Source of the DNA: Filosporella fistucella
Lineage: Eukaryota; Ascomycota; Leotiomycetes; Helotiales
DNA length: 64,000 nucleotides
NCBI GenBank assembly: GCA_030077755.1
Contig: JAQJZZ010000002.1
Span: 124,001-188,000, forward strand
Direction: 5' to 3'
Shown here piece after piece: positions 56,001-64,000 of the stretch. The translations under genes and the position numbers were made by a program. The first letter of the stretch is position 1, and the number at the start of each line of letters is the position of its first letter. The notes under the pieces were generated by a model. The model was given only the letters and a program-made list of their open reading frames with translations, was not told the DNA's origin and made no database searches.

Positions 56001-58243
56001 GGTGGGATGGAGGCGGTGGAAAAAGAGTGCGTGGGCTATTTTAGACGAGGATGAAAGGGGAGAAGGAATAGGAGATTTGGATAGGGTTATTTGATTGGTT
56101 TATGAGAAGGTATTTGGTGCATGTATAGAGGGTTCGCATAATATTACGGATACAAGAGAGGAGGATAGAATTGTGAGAATTTCTAAAATAATCTTGTTCG
56201 AACTGAAGTTGCACTTGTTGTCGAGGTCGAGTATACGATGTGAGTAGACTATAGAGTCTAAGGTATATACTACAACCAATTCAATATCAATGCATAGTAA
56301 GTAGTATCCCACAGTCAAACAGTGAGTAGTGAAAGGTGTCGAAATTATCCGAGATAGAACTAACCAGTCTTTGATTTCAAGCTCTACACGATCTTCTCCC
56401 GCTCTCCCAGTAGAACAATCGACATTTCGATATTCTTTATCAAGTTTACAGATACAGTAGTGTTCTACTACTTGTTGTATATTGATTGAAATCGGGACCT
56501 ACAAATCTAGTGGTAGAAATTGGCAAGGAAATAATGGAAAAGCTTAAGGAGGGGGTTTAGGATAATGAGAGTTCTTGATATATATCTGTATTACCTGGAA
56601 AAGCTTTAATCTCGTCGGAAGTGCACTATTTGTCCTTGCAGGCTCGAGGCAACGAAGTCATCTTCTATTTGAATAGCAATGCCGATCCTTAGGCTAGCGA
56701 AGGACGTTCGGGCAGCTGTAAGCACAAAAGGAGGGTCTTTACAAAGACACGGATGTAGTCAAAATGGATTATACCAATTGTGCACTCCTATTCATACTTT
56801 GACTCAATCCCTAGTAGCAAGTTGTGCTGTATAGTCCTGAATTCGCCCAACTAGCTTTGGAGATTCAACCTGCAACTTTCAGAGGAAAGTGCTTCGAAGT
56901 TTCAAACGTTTGCCGCAGGATGGATCAACGAGGATATGCGGGGAGGAAATATTAACGATAGGCAGTCTCAACTGGAGGCGGTAGCTGCTGTGGGCTGCAA
57001 AACCGAACTTTGTGTCACAGCTAGTACACCTAGCGAGTGGGAAATCATAGGAGGGAGCACAAGGTATACGATTCTAAAGCTACTGCTGCTGAGACTAAAT
57101 AAAAGGCGATGGTAGTGGTGCGTTCCCTGGCACCATCCATATTCTCAAGAAATGGATTTTGAATGGCGCTGGCAGACTGCAGGGGACTGAGAACCCAATT
57201 GGTGGCAGAAACATCAGACCTGGTCCGGGTAGACAGGCCCCAGAGAGTCCAACAAGACCATTTTCGGCTTTGAGGTTATAGGTTCGAAAATTGGAGGTTT
57301 CATTCACTCAAATGGCTGTCTGGAGATTGCACTTTTATGTTATCACGCGAGTTCAGAGAGTTCTACACCAGTCGTGGAATTCCCATAGCCATATATCAGA
57401 TTGTTCTGAACTTGATAGGTCAAATTCAGAAAATAACTTTATGCAAGTCTGGCGTATTAATTTAGGTCTGTACGTCGATATCTAGAGCTTGCAGCATAGC
57501 ATATAGTCTGATAATGTCCTAGAAGGACTGGGATTTTCATAATGCAGCATTTACAGATTCAAGCATATTTCTGGCATTCAAAACGAATTGTCCCAAATTT
57601 TTAAACACTAAGACTGGTACGACATCGTTTATAGATTATACATTCGCGTTCTATACATGCCACCCGAAGAGATGGCAAGGTTTGAAACTCATCAGGATGA
57701 CATCTTGAAAGTCCCAGACACAGCCAGAGTGTAGGGCTATGCGAAACTCACAGTCTGCTCAAAGTCTCAGTAAATCAAAAATTTAGCATCTTTAGTGTAC
57801 ATAATCAAAGCTCAATCTTTTCACCAATGGAAGAGAGCATCACCGATTGCGCAAGGCGGCAATTACGATTTCCCATCTGTCTCAACTTTCTTGCAAAGCC
57901 CCGCGATGACAACACTAATTTTGATACCATTCCGCGGGAACTTCCACGCGACCACATTTCCCAAGAGGAAACGCGCGGCACACGGACGCAATTCTAGAAA
58001 ACCGCACGTCTAGTAGGCTATTGTAGGGAATTCTTTCGGACTACCTTCTTCCCCCCTTTTCCCCCTCCGCGATAAGCGAGTCTCGGCCAAAACTGAAAGC
58101 ATATATAATTGATTAAGCAAAAATCTCGGATTGTATTATTTTGGTTCACTAATTGGAGAGCATCCCCCTTAAAGGCTTGAAAAAAGAAAGTGGTAAAAAA
58201 GATCTTATTCTATAGAATTAAACCAAAAAAAAGTGGCAAAAAC
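50011..58243. other. 8.2-kb region without a convincing gene
   Basis: All frames are short (at most 153 codons), overlap on both strands, lack recognisable domains and cannot be linked by good splice sites. Several parts are C/T-rich or simple (for example 54,380-54,450 and 54,880-55,020). No tRNA, rRNA or transposon protein fragment was recognised. It is bounded by the LaeA-type gene, which reads away from it, and by the 3' end of a small gene, so it is all 5' to the LaeA-type gene. It could be an extended regulatory region or hold non-coding transcripts. Confidence 0.4.
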
Positions 58244-58846
58244 TCAAGGTTGATCGTCTCTCCATAATATCTGGCAAACGTTCTGAGCAAGTGCTAGATA
58301 GAATGTTAGCCTGAACCCATAGAATAGAAAGAAACAACAGTTGTTACCAGCTCTCGAGCTCGAGTATCATCGACTTCTTGCAACGGTGGGGCATCATACA
58401 TATCGATGTCCAGATCAAGAGCTTGTAACATCGCGACTGACGCTGCTGACATCTGTTGAGTTGGTGGTGGTGGTAGTAGCGCTGTTGCTGCTGCTGCAAC
58501 TGGGAGGCTCGAAGTGGGAGTTGAGATGGCAATGTCCCAATACTTCTATACGAAATAAATGTTAAACGTCATTTCTCAAGATAAGAAAACATAAGATTCT
58601 TACCTGTGCCCATTTCATGCCATGTTTCGCCAGTGCTTGTTTAGAAAATCTGATTTTCGTGCTCGCCTCCTGATGATCGAGCTCCATCTCCTTCAGCACA
58701 GTCTCATCAGACATTTTGATGACCGAGAATTTGGAGATTTTTAGTGAAGAAATGTGCTCGTGTGCCCTCCAGCTCCACTTGACATTGTAGCCATGTTGCT
58801 TGCAGAGATTTTCGAAGGTTCGAGTTTTCAAAGAGGCGTCAGACAT
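58244..58846 (-). CDS. Small hypothetical protein, three exons
   Basis: Exons 58846-58604, 58545-58348 and 58282-58244 on the minus strand join in frame (introns 58 and 65 nt, GTAAGA and GTAACA donors) to give 159 aa. An alternative acceptor at 58294 would give a different C-terminus. Residues 1-82 form a compact domain with CKQHGYNVKWSWRAHEH, a lysine-rich middle and FSKQALAKHGMKWAQKYWD across the first junction. Residues 90-115 are A/P/Q-rich (ATALLPPPPTQQ), followed by an acidic helix. The predicted end reads VCQILWRDDQP. No family is recognised, and it could be regulatory. Confidence 0.55.
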
Positions 58847-59105
58847 TGTAAGGAGGATGAGGTGGAGGTGGTGATGCTGGCGCCACCGCAAAAAGTGTAG
58901 AGAGGTTGAGGCTAGAAATCTTGGATTAAGAACATTTTGGAGCTTATATAGACTAGTTGGCGACAGTGAATTGATCTAAAGGTGGGCCCAAGGTGAACTC
59001 AAGGTGAAGATGAAAATTTGGGCGAGGGCTTAGTAGCAGGCTTCTTTATTAAGCTCTCTCTCTAAACCCCTACCTCTTCCTATATCATCATCAACTGGTC
59101 TGCCA

Positions 59106-59470
59106 CCTTCTAAAGGATGGGCTCTACTCGAGTTTGAAGTGCCAAGAGCAGACAATCATAGTCCTGATCCTGAAAAGTCCCAGTTCTCTGCCAGAACCCG
59201 CCCTCCTACATATCTCCAATTTTTCCGCCTCCGTCCAAAGGATGAGCTTCACTCGAATTAAAAGTCCCAAGACTAGACAATCATAACCCTATTCTTGAAA
59301 ATCCCAATTCTCTCTTAGAGCCCAATCCTTCTTCATCACTATTTGTTCCCCCAGCTTCCAAAAGATGAGCTCTACTCAAGTTAAAGGTCCCAAGAACAGA
59401 CATTCATAACTCTGATCTTGAAAGTCCCAGCTCTTTATCAGAGCTTAACCCCTCCTGCAACATCATCAAC
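59106..59470. repeat. Three degenerate ~124-bp tandem repeats at the 3' end of the Zn2Cys6 gene
   Basis: Three successive units carry the same ordered landmarks: AAAGGATG (59112, 59237) or AAAGATG (59361), then GAGCT or GGGCT plus CTCGA-like bases, CCAAGA, AGACA-TCATA, CTTGAAA-like bases, TCCCA, CTCT and AGAGC or equivalents. Spacing between equivalent points is 125 and 124 bp. The third unit contains the stop codon and the last codons of the Zn2Cys6 factor (stop at 59404), so the other two are duplicates of that gene's 3' end placed downstream of it. The copies have diverged by scattered substitutions. The rest of 58847-59105 shows nothing. Confidence 0.7.
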
Positions 59471-61056
59471 TGCTCCGCCACCCCTCCAACCTCCCTCGCC
59501 GACCAAAGAATCTCCACTCTCTCCCCCATTTCCTTCAACATGTCCACCGCCTCCCTCTTCATACTCCTATCCGTACAAGCCAACGCAGTAATAAACACCG
59601 CAGGCACAACCCCACAATCAAACACAAAGCTCTTCTTGAACGTCCAATGCGCCATCACTTTCCTCGCTAACTCTAATATCTCTGCTCCTTCCCTATCACA
59701 CCCTCCTCCCTCTCCTGCTCCGAAATAAAGACTCTTGAGCGCGATTTGTGTCGCGATAGCCATGGATTTAACCATCATCGCACTAGCATATTCTGGGTTC
59801 CCTCTCCTATTTACAGCCGATACTTCCTCTAAAATAGGTTGGAACCCAGAACTCCACTGCTGTAACTGAAACAGGAATTTTGCGTAAGCACTGCTTGAGA
59901 AATGGTACGAAGGAGTACTAAGGATGAATGTATCTGTGAAATGAGAGAGGTATGGCATAGCTCTGAACTGGAAATGCTCGAGGTGATTTTTCGCTTCCTG
60001 AAGAGTCTTGAACGAGACGGGCATGAGAAAATCAGGATCCAGATATGTCATTTCCAGCACGCTCTTCCTTGGGACTTGAGTTTGAGTTTGGTCGTCGAGG
60101 CGAGATATTATGTTATTATCTAGACGAACAAAAGCTTCTGTGATTTCGTGCTCCAGACCGGGGATGTAAGATTGATTTTTGATTTGAGAATAGCGGCGAG
60201 AAGGAAGGGATAGGCGCTTATGCATTAATTTTAAAGCGGCTTCTATTTGAGCGATGGCGAGCTGGGAGTTACCATGTAGGTTCTCGAATGTGAAGATTAG
60301 GAGGGAGGCGATTAGAGAGGTGCGGATTGTGTGGTCGTCGGTGCGGGCGATTAGCATTTCGCGAATGCTGCGCAGGGCTTTTCCATATTGTCGTATAGCG
60401 TATTCATGGTGTGAATGTTCTGAGTTGGAGGCTCCTTTGGATTTGTTAAGTGCAGCGATGGAGATCATGAGATTTCTGAGGGGGAGCTCGTTGTTGCAGG
60501 CTTGGAGGACGATGTGTCTCCATAATGAGATTGGGACCGGGCCGGCGATGTGAATTGTGATTTCATCTCTGAAATGGAGAAAATATTGATAATCTATTTC
60601 GTTGTGGAATAGAGCTGTGATGGGTCGGATAGTTTTTGGTGATGGAATGGAAGCCTTTTGTCGACTTGGGGTTGGTGGTGCTTTTTCATAGCCATCGCAG
60701 TCCACGCCAAATTTTAGACATTTTAAACATGAGGGTTTTCCTTCATCGCATTTGACATGGCGTGCCCTGATTTTTATTAGTCGAATTTCTCAGAGCAAAA
60801 GAGAAAACAATTCGAAAGTAATAAAAGGAAAGTCCGAAAACGTCAAACTTCAAACAGCGAAGTGCGGGACTTACTTGCAAGTCTTGCACCCCGTTTTTGA
60901 CTTTGGTTTCTTAGCCCTAACTCTATTCACTTTCTCAGGATAGATCTTGACTCGTTTCTTCAGAGTCTGAAGTTCAGCGATATTTGCCCCGCCGAGAATC
61001 TCCTGAATCGCTTGTGGTCGCAACTCTGTTTCTACCCCGCTGGCTATTCTACTCAT
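59404..61056 (-). CDS. Zn2Cys6 fungal-specific transcription factor
   Basis: Exon 61056-60875 and exon 60766-59404 join over a 108-nt intron placed inside the zinc cluster and give 514 aa. The cluster has Cys57, 60, 67, 74, 77 and 84, spaced C-x2-C-x6-C-x6-C-x2-C-x6-C, preceded by basic KKPKSKTG and followed by DGYE. The middle region has the fungal transcription-factor regulatory fold: HNEIDYQYFLHFRDE, SLWRHIVLQACNNE, LRNLMISIAALNKS and HHEYAIRQYGKALRSIRE are typical of the subfamily that carries the domain at the N-terminal side. No pathway can be assigned. The frame continues open upstream of the chosen ATG, but MSRIASGVETEL is the natural start. The 3' end lies in the tandem repeat array. 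Confidence 0.88.
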
Positions 61057-62020
61057 GGTGGCACTGTTGTGGCGGCAAACGGGACCGAGCACCCGGCAGA
61101 AGAAATGTGTGATGCACAGAGCGGGTGTTTTGGCTTGGAGGCAGGAAACAATCTGGTTGTTGTAAGAGATCGAGTCGCTCCATATCATGTAAGCAGCAAG
61201 GCTGAGAAAGCTCGGAAAGGTAGAAGGAAGAAGGTGAGATTTCTGGTGCGTTCTTGGCACGAAGGATTGAGTCTGGGATTTGCTGGGTACAGTACGGACG
61301 ATCGCGCTCAGGGGGGAAAATGCTCGCTTGTCGTAGTTTAGACCAACCACTGTATGTGCTTCGCAGGGGTAAGCACTAAAGAAGATTTAAACGCTCATGG
61401 CTTTCTTTGCCTCCAGCCTGCATACACTATTGCCGGTGTGCAGAATTGAAGATAATCTGACGGACGGGCAAAATGAAAAGGCTTGCGATGCTCTACCTCC
61501 AATAGCCGATGTATTGTTCATCATTGCAGAAATGACTGCTGTAACGGCCTCGAACAGCCCAGCCTAGCAAATCCCAACATGTGAAACGGTCAAGGTAACC
61601 ACTAGGAACCTTCTTAGCACTAAGCATAAATTTTGGGCCTGAACCCGGCAGGACTTGCACTCTGGGGAAATCCCAGACGGAATCAGGCTAGGAACAGACC
61701 TTCCGCTTCAGCAAGCATTGAAACTACCCCGTCTCCTCCAAACGCTGTTCTCGATTCGCGAATGGTATTTTCGTTCAGATAAAGTTTGATTTACTGTCAG
61801 AGGCTTGGCATTGCATGTCTTGGAGCCTCATTCTGGAGGCGTCTGAAACGGGGGATTATCTCTGGGTAAAGAGGCTGAGTTGATACTGTCCTTGTCTGAG
61901 GAAATGTCACTGAAGGATGGATCTGAGTTATGTTTGAGAGACGAATGGAGAATAAAATGAAGACGTCTCCTTCCACGTCAGCTTTCCGCTTTCGATGTTC
62001 CATATTTCTCCACTCTCATC
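61057..62020. other. Divergent promoter region
   Basis: About 1 kb between the divergent Zn2Cys6 and SET-domain genes. Only overlapping short frames are seen; no structured element is recognised. Confidence 0.4.
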
Positions 62021-63418
62021 ATGTTGCTTCCTACTTCTATTGTCCCATTCGCATTTTTTTCAGCTGTTAGGGCGAGCGGATTAGATATCCGATCTTCTCA
62101 AAATGCGAATACATTAAATCAGTTATCGCTCAGCTCAACATGTCTGAGAAAAGATGTATTCCCACAAGAATTAGAAGTCAGACATGCTTCTAATGTATGC
62201 ACATACAACCATGGCCATGATCACCATGATCATCACCATGCCAAACAAGGACAAAATGGAACATCTTCATATGAACCTCATCCCAATGATCCATGGGAAA
62301 TCTACCCCACCTGCTCCACAAACTCAAGTCTCCAATTCTGCGTTTTCACATCTACAAGTTTCTACTCTGGCCGGGGTATATCCATCATCACTAAACCATC
62401 TACCGCCCGCCTAATCTCCACTCTTCCAGCTTTCAACGCTGAGAATAACATCCCCGCCTCTTCTCTGAGCGAGAATGATTTCAGGGAGCCCCCGTTTTAC
62501 GTTGCGTCTATCCCAGGACGAGGAATGGGATTGATTGCAAATCGTACAATCCACCGAGGGGAACTTATAAAAGCACACCCAGCAATAGCTCTGTTTCACA
62601 ATACCGCAGTCGATAAATCGCTCTCTTCATACTCTTGTTTGGAGCCTCTAATGCGTCTCTCTGTCGATCAACTCCCCTCTCACACCCGTGCTTCATTTTT
62701 CAGTATGGCAGCACATAACGAGAGCGAGGAACCGTATATAGAGCGCATCTACACCAATACCTTCGGTGAAGACCTTTTTGGTCATGAACACAGTATCGTG
62801 GTACCGGAAACGGCACGGATGAACCATGATTGTCGGCCCAACGCCATGTACTATTTCGATACACAGCTTTTGGTTCATTATACACATGCATCGCGTACAA
62901 TATACGCAGGAGAAGAAATCACGATAACGTATATTGATCCGCTGCAGACGAGATTGAGAAGAAAAGATGCGATCAAGAGGAGTTGGGGGTTTGATTGTAG
63001 TTGTTCGCTTTGTTCGATGGGGAAGGAGGGGGTGAGGGAGAGTAATAGGAGGATCGGGTTGATTTTGGAGTTAAATAAGGAGTTTGAGAAGACGGATGAT
63101 AGGAGGAGAGTAGTGGGTGGGACACCGCAGATTGCTGAGGTGCTGATTAGTTTGTATGAGCAAGAGAGGCTATGGGCGAGTATTTCGGATGCGTACAGAT
63201 CGGCTGCGCTGAGTTATGCGGCTGTGGGGAAAGAGTGGGAGGCTCTGAAGTGGGGAATGAAAGCGGTGGAGGCGGGATTGATACATGATGGGCCTAGAGA
63301 TGATGGATTGAAGGATATGAAAGCATTGGTCGAGGGAGTTGAGGAACATTGGAGTTGGGGAGTAAATTTGGAGGGTTTAAAGAAGGAAGTGGAAAAAGAC
63401 GAAGGAAGCGGAGAATGA
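62021..63418 (+). CDS. SET-domain protein with N-terminal signal peptide
   Basis: A single exon of 465 aa. The N-terminus MLLPTSIVPFAFFSAVRASG looks like a signal peptide. A His-rich stretch (HGHDHHDHHH) lies near residue 65, followed by a cysteine-bearing segment (CSTNSSLQFCVFTSTSFYSGRGISI). The SET domain is split-type: GRGMGLIANRTIHRGELI, then MNHDCRPNAMYYF, GEEITITYIDP with the catalytic-type tyrosine, and the post-SET CSCSLC cysteines. The C-terminal 120 residues are helical. SET proteins methylate lysines, normally in the cytosol or nucleus; many Pezizomycotina SET proteins share this signal-peptide layout, and their function is not known. It might be secreted, vacuolar or ER-resident, or the leader may be misread. 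It is divergent from the Zn2Cys6 gene. Confidence 0.85.
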   Translation: MLLPTSIVPFAFFSAVRASGLDIRSSQNANTLNQLSLSSTCLRKDVFPQELEVRHASNVCTYNHGHDHHDHHHAKQGQNGTSSYEPHPNDPWEIYPTCSTNSSLQFCVFTSTSFYSGRGISIITKPSTARLISTLPAFNAENNIPASSLSENDFREPPFYVASIPGRGMGLIANRTIHRGELIKAHPAIALFHNTAVDKSLSSYSCLEPLMRLSVDQLPSHTRASFFSMAAHNESEEPYIERIYTNTFGEDLFGHEHSIVVPETARMNHDCRPNAMYYFDTQLLVHYTHASRTIYAGEEITITYIDPLQTRLRRKDAIKRSWGFDCSCSLCSMGKEGVRESNRRIGLILELNKEFEKTDDRRRVVGGTPQIAEVLISLYEQERLWASISDAYRSAALSYAAVGKEWEALKWGMKAVEAGLIHDGPRDDGLKDMKALVEGVEEHWSWGVNLEGLKKEVEKDEGSGE

Positions 63419-63541
63419 TAAACAATGAATTGGGTATATAATCATGTGCTATGAAGTTTTAAATGAATCAGATCTAAGAATTATTAGTCATGCTTTAGGA
63501 CGCAAGACGTCCTGACGTACCTGACTTTGGACCCAGCAAAG

Positions 63542-64000
63542 TTACCGAAAGTCCAAGTATGGGTCTAAAGCCCCGTTGGGCCCATCTTGGAAAGACTGGT
63601 TCATTGCCAGTTCGAAGTCATCATGTAGCACATTCGAAAATGTAGTCCCAATCATTGGCGAAGGAAAGCCCGATACATCTCCAGTTCTGCAACAGTTGAT
63701 AGAGTCTTCAAATCCTCTCGAGTCTCCTGAGCTTGTCGAGTATCTTCTGTCACTTCCTTCGCTCACTATATTGTCCCACGAATGCCGACTTGTATATATA
63801 GTTGGCGACATATTGCCTCCCAGATATGGCTCGGGTGTCTTCGTAGTGGTTTGCATGCTTTCAAAAACATATATCAGCTGCGAAGCCGCGCTGAGTATTC
63901 GAGCTGATTCTGCTGTTGTTGAAGAAGCAACTTCACGAATGACTTGAATTGCCTCTCCATACTGTTGAAAAGCGTCTTGGAGACGTATTGCCGACTCTCC
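63542..64000 (-). CDS. 3' part of an unrecognised gene, cut by the window edge
   Basis: The minus-strand frame is open from the right edge of the window to TAA at 63542-63544, giving at least 152 residues. The first part is helical and could be a coiled coil (LQDAFQQYGEAIQVIREVAS). The rest is polar and S/T-rich, with GSDRRYSTSSGDSRGFEDS, and the end is acidic (DPYLDFR). The sequence resembles the low-complexity C-terminal end of a transcription factor or scaffold, but there is no diagnostic motif. Confidence 0.55.
   Translation of the reverse strand, partial: GESAIRLQDAFQQYGEAIQVIREVASSTTAESARILSAASQLIYVFESMQTTTKTPEPYLGGNMSPTIYTSRHSWDNIVSEGSDRRYSTSSGDSRGFEDSINCCRTGDVSGFPSPMIGTTFSNVLHDDFELAMNQSFQDGPNGALDPYLDFR

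Noticed and set aside
1..64000. Enrichment of CACGTG E-boxes across the window
   Set aside because: About nine or ten copies were spotted, not more than expected by chance for 64 kb; only those within palindromes or at matched positions were kept as observations.
1..64000. A secondary-metabolite gene cluster around the LaeA-type gene
   Set aside because: No polyketide synthase, NRPS, terpene cyclase, P450 or transporter gene is present in the window.

Overview
The window is nuclear DNA from a filamentous ascomycete (Pezizomycotina). Genes sit 0.3-4 kb apart on both strands. Coding regions are broken by short introns (about 44-100 nt) with GTAAGT-like donors, GCTAAC-like branch sites and CAG/TAG acceptors. 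Families typical of these moulds are present: GWT1, Kin4, a LaeA-type methyltransferase, GH2 and GH3 enzymes and a Zn2Cys6 factor. The overall gene set recalls Leotiomycetes (Helotiales), but that class assignment is an inference. No rRNA, tRNA, CRISPR array or intact transposon was recognised. Exon models were built by hand from splice signals and frame continuity.

0-7 kb: the 3' end of an unrecognised gene, then two large tandem paralogs (about 795 and 773 aa) of a family I cannot name. 7.9-21 kb: GWT1 (GPI-anchor inositol acylation), a long gene-poor stretch, a Kin4/Ppk1-type kinase with a roughly 600-nt leader lacking ATG except for one strong-context mini-uORF, and a protein that joins an EH domain, a ZZ zinc finger and a Vps4-like AAA+ ATPase. 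22-37 kb: a possible small gene, GH2 beta-mannosidase, the Rok1 DEAD-box helicase, an S/T-rich protein with a GPI-like tail, xylitol dehydrogenase, a DUF1349 protein, an SDR dehydrogenase, and a Rab4-like GTPase whose catalytic glutamine is threonine.

37-50 kb: two conserved-looking unknown proteins, a secreted GH3 beta-glucosidase with CreA-like and CGG-N7-CCG promoter sites, an AT-rich possibly RIP-mutated island, and a seven-exon LaeA/LAE1-type methyltransferase. 50-58 kb: about 8.4 kb without a convincing gene, all of it upstream of the LaeA-type gene. 58-64 kb: a small three-exon unknown, a Zn2Cys6 transcription factor whose 3' end has been duplicated into degenerate ~124-bp tandem copies, a SET-domain protein with a signal peptide, and the 3' end of another gene.

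Functionally, the carbohydrate genes (beta-mannosidase, xylitol dehydrogenase, beta-glucosidase) fit plant-polysaccharide use, and two of their promoters carry CreA-like motifs. The remaining genes are housekeeping or regulatory and do not form a recognisable biosynthetic cluster. The best candidates for something undescribed are the tandem unknown paralogs, the EH-ZZ-AAA fusion and the altered Rab switch.
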